This document shows positions 24,629-35,164 of a stretch of DNA of 64,000 nt, in pieces. The notes under the pieces were generated by a model. That model made no database searches and was not told where the DNA came from. It worked only from the letters and a program-made list of their open reading frames with translations. Position numbers and translations under genes: made by a program. This DNA comes from Endothia cerciana (lineage: Eukaryota > Ascomycota > Sordariomycetes > Diaporthales > Cryphonectriaceae), in NCBI GenBank assembly GCA_026119935.1, contig JALRMH010000002.1, positions 1,116,001 through 1,180,000 of the forward strand, given 5' to 3'. Position 1 is the first letter of the stretch. Every line of letters begins with the position of its first letter.

Positions 24629-25103
24629 ATGGTCGTCAAACTCAGGCTCGCACGCTTCGGGCGGACAAATGCGCCCTTTTATAACATTGTCGTCGCACAT
24701 GCAAGGTACGGCCCACTCCGCGCACGCTCCCTCCGCCTCAAGACTACCTGGTCGCTAAGCACCTCAAAATATTTGTAGGACGGCGCGAAACAGCAAACCA
24801 CTCGAGGTAATAGGGACGTACGACCCCATACCAAAGAAGGACTTGTACGACACGTCGGGGAAGTTGCACAAGGACATCAGGATTGACATCGACCGGGCGA
24901 AGTACTGGATCGGGGTTGGGGCGCAGCCCACCGATACGGTGTGGAGATTTCTTTCGATGGTGCGTATTTTGATCACCGGATGGATGCTGCGGGATGCTAA
25001 TGGATTGTTGAAGCTTGGGATACTGGAACCGAAGTATCGGCCGAAGGCGAAGAACCCACCTCAAACCGTGCCATCGGACACAACGACCACAACCAAAGTC
25101 TAG
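24629..25103 (+). CDS. MRPS16: Mitochondrial small ribosomal subunit protein bS16m
   Basis: Exons 24629-24705, 24779-24959 and 25014-25103 give 115 residues. This is the mitochondrial form of bacterial S16, a protein of the small-subunit body. The domain starts at once (MVVKLRLARFGRTNAPFYNIVV, where bacterial S16 has the same RLxRxGxKxxPFY pattern), then has LEVIGTYDPIPK, DIDRAKYWIGVGAQPTDTV and ILEPKYRPK. The C-terminal tail is Thr-rich. The second intron (24960-25013, 54 bases) is a multiple of three without a stop. Reading through adds 18 residues between FLSM and LGILEPK, where the family has none, and a CTAAT branch site supports splicing. As with many S16 proteins, no cleavable presequence is obvious. 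Confidence 0.92.
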
Positions 25104-26600
25104 GAGGACGGGCACCTCGAGACCTTTTGTGCACAATGCATGGTCATGGCGTTTTGGACGGCTGTGGATCTGTTTCTTATAGGGAAAATCGAAAACGTTC
25201 TCAACACTGAAGCTGCAACGATTTATCTGCATACAATGTTCTCGAGGTATCTGGAACCGCAGGAGAAGCCCTGCAGAACACCCTGCTGCAACGAATTGAG
25301 AGACCCCCTCCGAGCTCATAAGTTGCAGGAACGATGATGCGGACTGATGTTTCATGGATGGAAATATGGCACATCGGAGGGCAGAGGAGCTGTCAACAAT
25401 AGCTATACCGGCAGCTCTAACCACCACCGCATGTGGTTAGCCACGCGAAAGTACATCACTTCTAGCAGCATATTGCAGAAACGGTCCTGTTTGTATACGT
25501 CGGGTGAAGAGCCAGTTGCGGATGGACGCGACAATTCTCCTGGAAGCGCATGGCGACTACAACCCTTTGGAACACGAAAGGGCATTTCGGGCTAGCTGTT
25601 ATTCAGGATGTCGGAATTTCAAGCTATATTACGTAAACAGATGGTGGGCGAGGTGTTCATTGCAGATAGTCTTAATAGTAAAGAGGCTGCAATTGATGCT
25701 CCATGTAACGCAATTATCACCAGTAGGGTCAGGGGACTAAGAGCATGAAGCTGTGACTAGAAAGAATTGACGTCAGCATTGGGGAAAGCAGTGAAGGAGG
25801 CCACGTCCCTGGATTTAGACCCGGCGTTCTGTAATTGTGATGGCAGGCCGAATGACCATCCTGAGCACTCTAGTGGGAATGCGGTAGGAAAACTAAAGTG
25901 ATCGGGTGTTCCCGTTACGTTCGGCCCATCTGATCGGACTCCCGAGGAATTCAAGTGAACCAAGTCTAAGGCTGAGACCTTGGCGCCCACTCTTAACAGA
26001 CGGTGGAGCAGCGCGGTGAACAAGGAATTTGGTAGTTGGGCCTACGGGAAGATGACACGGGCGCAAATGAGAAAGCATTTGTCGACAACGATATCATAGG
26101 GCCGTGGCTCCGGGCACTTCGGGCCAGAAAGTACCATGACGTCTCGGATAGTCCCTAAGGTCCAAAATGCGAGAGAGGTGAAATCTCTTGACTCCTCGCT
26201 CTTGCCGAAGTTGTGAGGATAGACCCGATACTTGTCGTCGTGGTGACTTCAATTCCTGACCAGCTGTCTCACTTGCACGTGCGGTCCGGATGCTCATGAC
26301 GTCGAAACGGTCATTTCGACGCGCCCCGCCAACCTGTCCCATCTGCACCAAACAGTGGCCTAAGCACGCGAGGCAAGTCTCATTTGTACGCGGAGGAGCA
26401 CGAAGAGTATCGAGGCAAGACGGAGTAACAGCTGTGCGCGATGAGGGTATCCGGTCGCCAAAAGGCCCGGTCGTTCGTTCGTCTAGATGCTGTCTATGAT
26501 ACACCCAATGCCTTCTCAGAAATCGCCAGGTCGATCGTCGCATCGAAGCCGGTCGTCACTTGGCCGCCGTCATTCCTCCTCGCGTCGTCGGGTATATATC
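25104..26600. other. Intergenic, no supported gene
   Basis: 1.5 kb between the convergent stops of the S16 gene and ATP18. All open frames are under 150 residues and match nothing I know. The ATP18 3' region is TA-rich (near 26590). Confidence 0.5.
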
Positions 26601-27028
26601 TTAGTGTGCACCACCGGTCTTGGCGAGAGGGTTTCTGGGGTCATTCTTGAACTCGTCGCCTGATGAAACAATGTCAGCTTTTATATACCAAGCGAAATTG
26701 ACCCTGCGCGGGGGCGTACTCTTCATGGAGGCGTTTTGTGCGGCGTTGACACCGTAGGCGATGACAAGACCTGTCCTTCCGTCAGCTCCCTGCAGTCCAG
26801 TAGCGTCGTACTCCACAGTCCCAGCAACAGAGGGCCATCCTCTTGTGAGTATCGACGACGATCGAGGTGGACGGCGGTTACGTACCCGCAATGAAGAAGG
26901 GGCCCATAGGCTTCACTGGAGAGCTGTTAGCGAAAGGCGCTTCGGACAGACGAGGTGCGAAAGTAATCAATTGACGCACTGACAGGCCCCGGGAACTTCT
27001 TGAGGGGGGTGACTCCGAGCCAAGACAT
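26601..27028 (-). CDS. ATP18: ATP synthase F0 subunit i/j (Atp18)
   Basis: Four very short exons on the minus strand (27028-26984, 26910-26886, 26770-26720, 26659-26601) give exactly 59 residues, the length of yeast Atp18. It is a single-pass subunit of the F0 part of mitochondrial ATP synthase that takes part in dimer formation. The pattern is typical: a short basic start with KKFPGP, a Pro/Phe-rich PMGPFF entering the membrane helix, GLVIAYGVNAAQNASM, and the end DEFKNDPRNP-LAK-GGAH. The acceptor of exon 2 is the least certain point: the better CAG seven bases upstream would give an immediate TGA, so GAAG was used. The third intron (60 bases) is stop-free and a multiple of three. Confidence 0.88.
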
Positions 27029-28008
27029 CTTGAATGAGTGGGTATCTCGACTGTTGAGAGAAGGAGTCGGAATTAGGTGATGGTGGTGGATGGTGGTAGT
27101 TTCAACTGGCGTCTTCGAGTTGCGATGTCGTCGATGTTCGAGCCTTTTTTCGAGCTGTCCCGGCTAGTCCCCGGTGGTGGCCTGAGGCACAGCCTTGGGC
27201 CCTGGGGCGTCTGACCGCATTATGTCAGTAGCCTCACCCCCACCGTGTCCGCAGCACGAATCCCTGATCGGGCTGAGGTGACATCATCCCCTGGTCTCTT
27301 CCCCTACCCCAGCTTTCGCCGGAGCTCAGTTCTGGGGGCTGTCTGTGCTGTGTTGCTCCCTCGCCTTGGGGGAGCTCTCCTCATCCTCCCACTTGCATAG
27401 TACAACTCAACTACACCTCCCGTCACAAAGTGCGGGGAGAGGTTTACGTTTTGGGACTCTTCTGCTGCCATACAGCTCCCCTCCACGGCCAATTGACCGG
27501 CAAGACGGCCCCTCCCTCACATTGATTGCAGCCAATCTTCCCAAAGCTGGTTCGGTTGCTCCATCCTGATTTACAGCACCGTACTGAGAGAGTCCATATC
27601 GGAGAGCATTTTGGCCCTCTTCGAACGGCTCGTGGCGCTCTGACTTTCCACCTCGCAGCTCGCCAACCAGACAAAGTTCCCCCTTGTCTTCTGCTTCTGC
27701 TGCGATTGGCACCGTTTGCCCTGACCTCTACCTCGACCTCTCGGAACTCGCCTCACAACACCCGTGCTCCCAAATTACTCGCGTCCCTTCATGTTCATGT
27801 CCACAAGCTGAACGTCCTTCTCCATCCTTCACACGGCGCATCTTTCGCCCAAACTTCATCCCACAATCGTACCATTCTCGTCTCAGAACGAAACGAGACC
27901 CGCATCTCCATACTACATCTTTGATATTCCACACTCCTCTCCCTTGACTGGCTCATTTTCGCCGTTCTATTGTTCCGCACTGGTTGTCTGTATTCAACCA
28001 CCATCACG
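27029..28008. promoter_or_regulatory. Divergent promoter of ATP18 and NIPSNAP gene with CCAAT boxes
   Basis: 980 bases between two diverging mitochondrial genes. CCAAT occurs at 27489-27493 and 27532-27536, and ATTGG at 27705-27709. The right half is CT-rich (about 27770-27960), a common feature near fungal transcription starts. Binding by the HAP/CBC complex is inferred from the motif and from the function of both genes. Confidence 0.4.
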
Positions 28009-29140
28009 ATGCTGTCACGAAGCCTCGCACGCGCCGCCGCGAAGGCGACCACCACAGCTACCCCGTGCTCCACCGCGGTGCGCCTGTTCAGCAGCACCTC
28101 CGCAGTCTCCTCAAAGCACACGCCCGCCCTTGGCGACATCCACCCCGAGAACCACGAGTCCTTCAACGAGAAGCAGAAGACATTCCGGGAACAGCTGGCG
28201 GCAGCTCAGCAGGAGCGGGAAGCCAGTGCGTCACGTGCCTTTTCCTCCCCCCGTGATACTGACACCTCGGGCCTGGGCTCACTAAACGCCGAGGATGAAG
28301 AACGGGCCAAGGAGTTCGCCGATAAAGAGGGGCCGCGGAAGGAGGGCCCCCTGACGAAGCTCATCTACGGCACCAAGGAGGGTCGGGAGCACGAAGCGCA
28401 GCTCGAGGCCTCCTTCTCGCAGGTCATCGCCCGCGGAAAGTACGTCCACAGCATCGTGTTACATCAGGTCAAGCCAGACAAGGTGGACGAGTATGTCGAT
28501 CTCGTGGGCAAATGGTATCCTCGCATGGCCTCTCTGCTCGAGAATAAGGTGCATCTGGTTGGAAGCTGGCGGACAGAGGTCGGAGATTGCGATACGTTTG
28601 GTGTGTAGTATCTGCCAACTTCCCCTCCGCTGCGGGCATGACTAACAAGAGACAGTTCACATCTGGGAGTACCAGCGCTACACCGGCTACCATGGCTCCC
28701 TGAACGCCATTTCCCACCACCCCGAGTTCCCTGACTTCGACCGCAGGCTGAGGAAGCTGATCGAGGGAAAGAAGACCTCTCTGATGCAGGAGTTCAGCTT
28801 CTGGCCTACCACCCCTCCCCGACAGCTGGGCGGCGTCTTCGAGCTGCGGTCCTACACACTCCATCCCGGCAATCTTCTCGAGTGGGAGACACACTGGCGT
28901 AGGGGCCTGCAGGCCCGCCGAGAGGTGATGGAGGGCGTTGGCGCGTGGTTCGTGCAGATCGGTGACCTGAACACCGTGCACCATCTGTGGCAGTTCGCCA
29001 ACCTGGAAGAGAGGAAGATCCGTCGCGAAGACTGCTGGCGTATACCGGGCTGGGCGGAGACGGTGCACAAGACGGTGCCGCTGATCCAGACCATGCACTC
29101 GAGGATCTTGATACCCATGCCTTGGTCGCCTGTGGCATAG
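28009..29140 (+). CDS. NIPSNAP family mitochondrial protein
   Basis: Exons 28009-28225, 28301-28600 and 28656-29140 give 333 residues. NIPSNAP proteins are mitochondrial, built of two ferredoxin-like NIPSNAP (dimeric alpha/beta barrel) domains. In animals they are linked to mitophagy signalling; the fungal role is unclear. The N-terminus (MLSRSLARAAAKATTTATP) is a mitochondrial presequence. Domain one starts near KYVHSIVLHQVKPDKVDEYV and contains HLVGSWRTEVGD and HIWEYQRYTGY. Domain two starts near GGVFELRSYTLHPGNLLEWE and includes HHLWQFANLEERKIRRE and MHSRILIPMPWSP at the end. The first intron (28226-28300, 75 bases) is stop-free and a multiple of three, with its acceptor placed to give KRAKEF. 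An in-frame ATG at 27970 is a less likely start. Confidence 0.9.
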
Positions 29141-29486
29141 GTGGGACGACATTGCAGTGCGAGCTTGCCTACCTGCATCTTTGGCATTTGCAAGGGTACT
29201 ACGGAAGGCCCCATGATACCGCATGTACGGATTACTGTGCTTGTTTTCAAAAATGGCGTTGGGAAAGGCTACTCGGAACCAGATTTGACAGTCTAAAATC
29301 AACCTCAAGAATGGAACGGGGCTATTCGCGCCTCTGCAAAAACACTGACGACTCATGTCCTTTTCTATATGAGCGTAGGCTTGGCATTCGGGGTGCGGCT
29401 CCCATGAGCTCTTCCGCCCCAGAATGCCGTAGACATGCATCGAGTATCGACTCAAAAGGGTATCACTTGTCCGCACTGATCGTATC
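29141..29486. other. Convergent 3' spacer
   Basis: 346 bases between the NIPSNAP stop (plus) and the RAV2 stop (minus). Nothing beyond presumed 3' untranslated regions is visible. Confidence 0.6.
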
Positions 29487-30843
29487 TCACTGCTCCAGAT
29501 CCTCCCCCATAACAGCGGCTAGATTTCCTCTCGCCAGCTCAAGCGTATTCGTCAACGCCGCCAGCTTTGCGCTCAGCGATAAGAGACTTGGGTCCGCGCT
29601 CTCGACCCTCACCTTCTCCCTGACGTATACCTGCACCTCACCGCTCCTGTGGTCTTCCCCATGCCTACCCTGCGGGGCCCCCCCTCCACCCCCATTCCTG
29701 TTTCCACTGGCACCCGAGCCCTCGGCTCTCCTGTGTCCTCCCGGCCCGTCATTGCCGCCGCCGCCGGCCTCCGTTCCCCCCTCCGGATACGTATACACGA
29801 AGACCTGGTCCGCCTCGTCATGCTCGATCCTCCTGGCCGTGCCGATCGCCAGCGCGAGCTTGAGGCCAACGCTGACCGGCGCGCCGGCGGGCTCCAGGGC
29901 GCGCAACCACAGCACGAGGCAGCTGTCCTGCACGCCCCAGTGGACGCTCAGGTCCCTGCTGGTGGGAGGCACGAAGTGGCACGGCGCGCACGACCTGGAC
30001 ACCCACGTCGCGTCCGAGGCCGTCAGCGGCTGGGGCCCCTTGAGCAGCGACACGGCCTCGGCGAGGGACCGGGAGAGGAGGAGGAGCTGCGCGGAGAGGA
30101 AGGCCGCCGTGCTGTGGGTGGGCGAGGGGGGCGGGTGGTTGTGGGCGGTGCCGGCTGGCGAGGATGGGTGCGTCGAAGGGGGCGTGGTGTATGTCAGGGT
30201 CAGGGTGAGGAGCTCGACGGAGTTGTTGAGGAGGGTGTGGAGGGTCGTCAGCGGGGCGAGGCTGATGGGGGCCGTCGGGGAGATGGTGTACGTCTGTTGG
30301 GGGTGAGTCCGGAGACGGAGATTGAGGGTCTAACATGAGGAGGAAAAGATGGTATTAGTCTTGCGTCCTGAACAGGTGCTGGCTACTGGGATATATATAA
30401 AAGAAACAGGACTGTACGTACACCCTTGACTATACGTGTTCCAACGCGTGTGACATGGCCCTTGACGATCTCGTTCCGCGGTGTACTCACGACGAGCGTG
30501 CTACCGGGGTCGACGGGTGCAAGCAGGGCATAGCAGTCCTCGAGGCCGGATTTGAGGTTATAGAGGGTCTCGTGGAGCTCGTTGAGGAGCCATTCCAGCT
30601 CCCGTCTCTGCGGGCAGGTGGTCAGTCGATGCCGTGTGCTGTGTGGAGCGGTCGGTGGGATGGAGAGTCGCGGGACGAGGACCCAGCCGTCGACGTCCAT
30701 GGGGCGGTATCACTGGGGCCGGTTTGAAAGACCGTAATGGGGCGCCAGAGAAATGACTTAGCAGGAACGAGGCTCACCTGTGTCTGGTCGACGGCCGGCT
30801 TAAGTTGTTCCGGAGCGAGAGGAGGCCAGATTTCCACAGACAT
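29487..30843 (-). CDS. RAV2: RAVE complex subunit Rav2 / Rogdi family
   Basis: Exons 30843-30778, 30607-30422 and 30329-29487 on the minus strand give 364 residues. Rav2 (Rogdi in animals) belongs to the RAVE complex that reassembles the V1 and V0 sectors of vacuolar ATPase. The family pattern starts at exon 2: RRELEWLLNELHETL, then LKSGLEDCYALLAP. It continues with a beta-rich middle (TLNLRLRTHPQQTYTI), the helix ending EAVSLLKGPQPL, and a long C-terminal helix (LLSLSAKLAALTNTLELAR). A Gly-rich insertion of about 50 residues interrupts the C-terminal third (EGGTEAGGGGN onward). Exon 2 uses the second of two nested donors (GTGTAC versus GTACGT), because only that one keeps the frame. It is divergent from POP7. 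Confidence 0.87.
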
Positions 30844-31441
30844 CTTTGTCCAGTGTCACGATCTCAACGTTTCATTACCCAGGCAGACATATCCAGGGGG
30901 GTTCTCACGAGAGGACAACGTGTGCTTTGTTGAAGCTGCAGCCCGGAGTCGTGGTCGTTTCCGGTGGACGAGGGGAGCTCCAAAGAGCTACTTACTGTGT
31001 TTAGTATACAGTGACGCGACCGTCGTCATCTGGCGCAGCCGATTCTCACCCCTGTCACCACTGTCACCTAACCTAACTAACCTAACTAACTACCCTACCC
31101 GCTTTTAAAATGCGGCTCTGTCCTTACTTCCCACACTCCGGACTAGGCTCCACTGATCCAGACTCTTGCAACTTCTTTCACTGAAATCATCACATCTGAT
31201 CCGGGAGCCGCTTTCTGATTATCTGTGCGGCCCCAGCTGTCGAGAGGCTTCTGGGCTGCACCCAGTGATCTTGGAAACGAAGGCCTTTTCCTGTCACCAG
31301 AGATGGAACAAGGCCGCGACATGCACTACATCCGACAAAGCCTTGTCACCTAAAACCCCTTTCAAAGTGAGTCAGTGACCGACTGGACAACGACAAAAAG
31401 CCAACGAGGACCCGACGACAATCCACTTCAACCTGTTGGCA
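30844..31441. promoter_or_regulatory. Divergent RAV2/POP7 promoter with CTAAC repeat tract
   Basis: 598 bases shared by RAV2 (minus) and POP7 (plus). At about 31068-31095 a tract of CCTAA and CTAA units is repeated irregularly five or six times, followed by ACCCTACCC. It resembles neither an exact telomere repeat nor a known motif. No start codon of another gene is evident. Confidence 0.4.
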
Positions 31442-32079
31442 ATGGCAAGTAACGCGACAAGTAATGTGGGCAAGGTGATGGCAGACAAGCCCAAGAACAA
31501 GCTGCCACCGAGACCCAAGAGTATGTGCTGAGCACAACCCCCTCCTTCCCGGAAGAGGGGAACCTCTTCCAATCTCCCCCCGGCGCAGTACTGATGCAGA
31601 AACTAGACACCAAAGTCCAGAAGCGGCCCTTAAATCGTACCCACGCCCTCAACCGTGGCTGTGACGTCTCCCCCAGGCAGCACATCATCTATGTCGGCAC
31701 GCACTCGCCTTTCATGGGCGTTGTGAGCCGCGTGCGCAAGGCCCTCGACAACGGCCCCGCGGGCGTCCACTCCAACTCCAGCACCAAGGGCCTGCCGCTG
31801 GCAGCGCGGATCGCTGCCCTCCACGTTCCCGCCGCCGCCGACCGGGAGGAGGTCCTGGTCCGGGGCACCGGCCGCGCAATGGCCAAGACGCTCGACGTCG
31901 CGGCGTGGTTCACCCGCCAGGCGGATGTGAGGGTTAGTCTGCGGACGATGACTCTCGAGGCGGTCGATGATGTGGTTGTTGAGGAGGACGGTGCTGAGGA
32001 GGAGGGTGGGTTTGCCGAGGAGCAGGAGACGAGAGTTAGGATGGTGAACTGCCTGGAGGTGGGTGTTTGTCTCCGATGA
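31442..32079 (+). CDS. POP7: Ribonuclease P/MRP subunit Pop7 (Rpp20, Alba-like)
   Basis: Exons 31442-31520 and 31589-32079 give 189 residues. Pop7 pairs with Pop6 to bind the P3 domain of the RNA in nuclear RNase P (tRNA 5' processing) and RNase MRP (rRNA processing). The N-terminus includes KNKLPPRPK, as in fungal relatives. The Alba-type core begins HIIYVGTHSPFMGVVSRVRK, continues through IAALHVPAAA and has the conserved GTGRAMAKTLDVAAWF helix. A 30-residue acidic loop (VVVEEDGAEEEGGFAEEQE) is followed by the last strand RVRMVNCLEVGVCLR. Two acceptor AGs lie 11 bases apart; the first (31587-31588) fits the donor phase, while the second would shift the frame. Confidence 0.88.
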
Positions 32080-32505
32080 GAATGGCGCTGACGGGCAGCC
32101 GTCCGGCGGTTGCGATAGTTTGTTCATGAGATCAGGAGGATGCGGTCTTCTGTTCTCGCGGAGACAGAGACAGGGCCCCGTCGCTGGGATGAAGTACGCT
32201 GTCTTGTCTGTCTAGTTCAGGCACGGCCACTGGCAGAAAGCCTTCGGAAGAGCAGAACATTAGTATCAGCAAAGAGCCTAACGCAGTATGCACTCTAGAG
32301 AGCAGGGTGATACCCGGAAATGTAACCCCCTCACATTGCCATAATGGCTGAACTCCTTGATTTGTTATACCGGACCTATCTTGTTAGCGGCATAGGCTCG
32401 CCCTGGGCCCGAGCATATCATATTACTTCCTATCTCAAGTGACGTCCAAGAAAAGCAGATTAGATCTTCCGAATAGGGTTCTGCCCAGAGAAGTGCTAGA
32501 GACCG
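32080..32505. other. Convergent 3' spacer
   Basis: 426 bases between the convergent stops of POP7 and the isochorismatase-like gene. No coding frame or structured element is recognisable. Confidence 0.6.
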
Positions 32506-33200
32506 TCACGGCAGCTCGGAGAAGATCGGGTAATTGGAAATCATCCGCCGCTGCTTCCAGGATGCCACAGCATCCTCCCAGGGAATGACCTCCGCACCCT
32601 TCTGCTTCAGTTGATCCTCGATGTCCCTCTCGATATCCACTGCAGTTTTGGGTGGCTCGTCATAGGTCGAGTGGGCCCCCTGCAGGATAGCGAACTTGAA
32701 GCCGAGGTCAAGAGCCTCCTTGGACGTTGCCACAACACAGTGCTCGCTTTGCAGACCAAAAACGATAATCTCAGTGATGCCTGAAGCCTTCAGGCTCTCG
32801 GCCAGATCCGGATTCGACTTGAATGTACCCGCTGTGCTATGTCAGCTCTGCCATCCATCCATTGATTGTCCCCAGTACACAAGCGGAAGACGGGCTCCTC
32901 ACGCGTGGTTTTGGCGACCAGTATCTCCTCGTTGACGCCCTCGCGCGGCTCAAAGACCAACTTCCACGCCTCCGAGCCCTTCACCAGCGTCCCGCTCTCG
33001 GCCGGCTCGTCATGCTGGACGAACACGAGGATGGACGGCGACTCCCGGCCCTGGTCCCTGTATGAGTCAATGATCCCTCGGGCTGCCGAGAGGATCTCCG
33101 CGCCTGCTCTGCGGATGCGCTCGTGGTGTGGCACGCGGGTCTTTGGGTCTCCCGCGAGCTCATGCTGGATGTCGATCACGAAGAGGGCGCTGCGAGGCAT
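32506..33200 (-). CDS. Isochorismatase-like cysteine hydrolase
   Basis: Exons 33200-32903 and 32831-32506 on the minus strand give 207 residues. The protein has the isochorismatase-like fold, a large family of small hydrolases acting on amides and related substrates. The catalytic triad is complete: Asp10 in ALFVIDIQ, Lys97 in VAKTT, and Cys131 in GLQSEHCVVAT. The core runs to about residue 165, and a C-terminal helix-rich tail (AEVIPWEDAVASWKQ) follows. The donor (GTGAGG) and acceptor (CACAG) join in phase as VAKTT-PGTFKSNPDL, a pattern common in this family. Substrate cannot be told from sequence. There is no signal peptide, so it is probably cytosolic. Confidence 0.88.
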
Positions 33201-33778
33201 GGCGGCGGGTGAGGCATCTACGTCCGGGGATCTCCTCTCAGCGGCACCCGCGCAGACAGCATGAGAGTGAAGTTTTGGTGACGCGTTATCGCGGCGTATG
33301 AGTGACGGGGCCTAGCGTGATTCTGCCTCAACTTACTTGGGTGATGTGACCGGTGATGCAGGACCGCCAGAGCTGATGTGTGAGTCATAGTGGCAGATGC
33401 CGTCGCCTGGGTAATTAGCTGTCGGCGGCTGCTTATTTCTCCGATGGAGAGACTGATAATTAAGTCAGCTCGCGATGACCACAGCACTATACAATTTCAA
33501 GCTGGGACGTTGACCACGACCATCTGCAATATTGAGGGTGTAGTGTTCTGAACTCTCGGAAACTGCCCAGAGACTACCTACACCAGAACTGATATAGTGC
33601 TTCCAGTGATTGTCTTTCACACTCTTGGTGCCAGAACAGCGGAGGGAATAAGATGGGGTCTTTCCTAATCTACACACGGGATTCTATCCTCTCCCAAACG
33701 TTCTCGCGACGAAAAGATTCTCGCGACGAGAATTTTAGATATTTCCGATTATGCTTAGTCGCTGGCAGCTCATGTGAT
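33201..33778. other. Intergenic, no supported gene
   Basis: 578 bases upstream of the isochorismatase-like gene, presumably its promoter. A duplicated CTCGCGACGA motif at about 33703-33731 is the only local repeat seen. Confidence 0.5.
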
Positions 33779-34342
33779 TCACACTCTTCCCGTCCGGCCC
33801 AGCCAGTAGTCCTCGCACCACCGACAACTCCGCCGAATCCTCCATCCCGCATACGAAATCGCCTCGCAGAGCGGGATCCTGCCCCCGTGGCGTGGATCAC
33901 CGCTGGCCCTGTCAGGCACCTGCGGAACCCGGCTGCCCACCGCCGAGCCCTCCCCTCCCGTGCCCCTCAGGGCGCCGCTTCCCATCGCGTGACTGGCCTC
34001 GGAGACGATGCTGGTATTGTCGCCCACCAAGGTGCGCTGGCTTGGGTCGGACGCCCCCCTGTCGTTCTTGGAGGAGAACAGCCTGTTCGGCGTGCTGCCC
34101 GGTTTCTGTGTCAGCCTGGGCTGTGCATCGAGGCTCGAGATGCCGGGCACCGTGTCGTCTTTGCCGCCGTCACGCAGAGAGACGCCCGCGGACACGAGGA
34201 AGGACGTGCAGTATTGCCACCTGAAGTGATCGATCTGCCAGGTCACCTCCGGCCCGTGGAACGAGCGATGCTGGTGGTTGAGGTGGACGCAGGTTGTCTG
34301 GCTGCAGGAGCAGACATATTCGACGAAGAAACATCTGCACAT
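33779..34342 (-). CDS. Possible Cys-rich hypothetical protein
   Basis: An open frame of 187 residues from the ATG at 34342, or 209 from 34408. The N-terminus MCRCFFVEYVCSCSQTTC is rich in Cys and aromatic residues, a style seen in small fungal proteins of unknown function that begin MC-x-x-F/Y with later Cys pairs. The rest is Ser/Gly/Arg-rich and probably disordered. A long plus-strand frame overlaps the same DNA (33653-34396), so coding on this strand is uncertain. There is no signal peptide and no domain. Confidence 0.3.
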   Translation of the reverse strand: MCRCFFVEYVCSCSQTTCVHLNHQHRSFHGPEVTWQIDHFRWQYCTSFLVSAGVSLRDGGKDDTVPGISSLDAQPRLTQKPGSTPNRLFSSKNDRGASDPSQRTLVGDNTSIVSEASHAMGSGALRGTGGEGSAVGSRVPQVPDRASGDPRHGGRIPLCEAISYAGWRIRRSCRWCEDYWLGRTGRV

Positions 34343-35164
34343 CTTGTTGGTGATTGGAGCGCCGGAGCAGGTGGGGATGATCGGTATGATCGTTGACCGA
34401 TGTACCAAGCCCCTGGGCTGAAGTCTCGATCAATGGCAAATGGCGGGTGCGTGGCGACTGTTGATGCTTTGTAGGAGTCGAGAACAGGGAAATGGCTGGT
34501 TGGGACACAATTTGGGCTTTGGTTGTTGGCTGCTGGCGATGATTCTCTGTGCAAGCCGCTGGTGAGTGATCCCGAAGAGACTCTGAACAGTTGTGTAGGA
34601 TGACTTACAGCAGTGGCTGTTCGAGAAGAACTGTGGTGCTATTGTCCACTGTGGGTCAGCTTCAGAGTCCCTCATAGGTGCTATGAGTGCAGGATATACC
34701 GACGTATAATCTGTTTAAAGCTGTTGTGGGGCACTATTCGACGTATAGTCTTACTGTAGTAGCTGGCCAAGTGAAGGTCACTGTTGTATCGGCCAAGGCG
34801 CTCACCTTCACCCTGGGGTGTGTCAATGACGATGAGCACACGCGTTTAGAAGTATGGTCTTCATACCATACCACAAGGAGCATAATGACACTGTTGGGAT
34901 ATAAAACATACTGAAAAGTGCATTTGACAACATCATTCTGAATTGCTGTCTACAGAGGCCTGAGATTATCGAGGCACCACCGGCTGTGGTCAGTCCCTCC
35001 ACAAGCAGAACATGAACCTTTGTTCCTACAGCCGAACCCCATCACCAGCAGAGCCATACAGTCGCTGTATCATACCCTCCAGCATGCCTTTGTTCGCCCG
35101 TCGGGATCATAAAGGAATAAAAGACTCCACATGAGAAGACACCCGTCAGGGGGAGCCAATGTGC
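34343..35164. other. Intergenic, no supported gene
   Basis: 822 bases with only short frames. It contains the 3' region of the FtsJ-like gene on the right and the leader of the uncertain Cys-rich frame on the left. Confidence 0.45.

Noticed and set aside
4969..28300. Apparent enrichment of stop-free, multiple-of-three introns
   Set aside because: Five of about 32 introns in intact genes fit. For introns near 60 bases, chance gives roughly 13 percent (one third in length, about 0.38 free of stops), so about four are expected. There is no sign of selection.
28469..29476. Minus-strand frame of 335 residues
   Set aside because: It is antisense to NIPSNAP exons 2 and 3 and has no domain; the plus strand carries two clear NIPSNAP domains.
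28987..30306. Plus-strand frame of 439 residues
   Set aside because: It spans the end of NIPSNAP in another frame and the antisense of RAV2. It is Pro/Ser/Arg-rich with no family match.
33653..34396. Plus-strand frame of 247 residues
   Set aside because: It overlaps a minus-strand frame with a more protein-like Cys-rich start. Its composition (Arg/Pro/Ala-rich) is what a GC-rich shadow frame gives.
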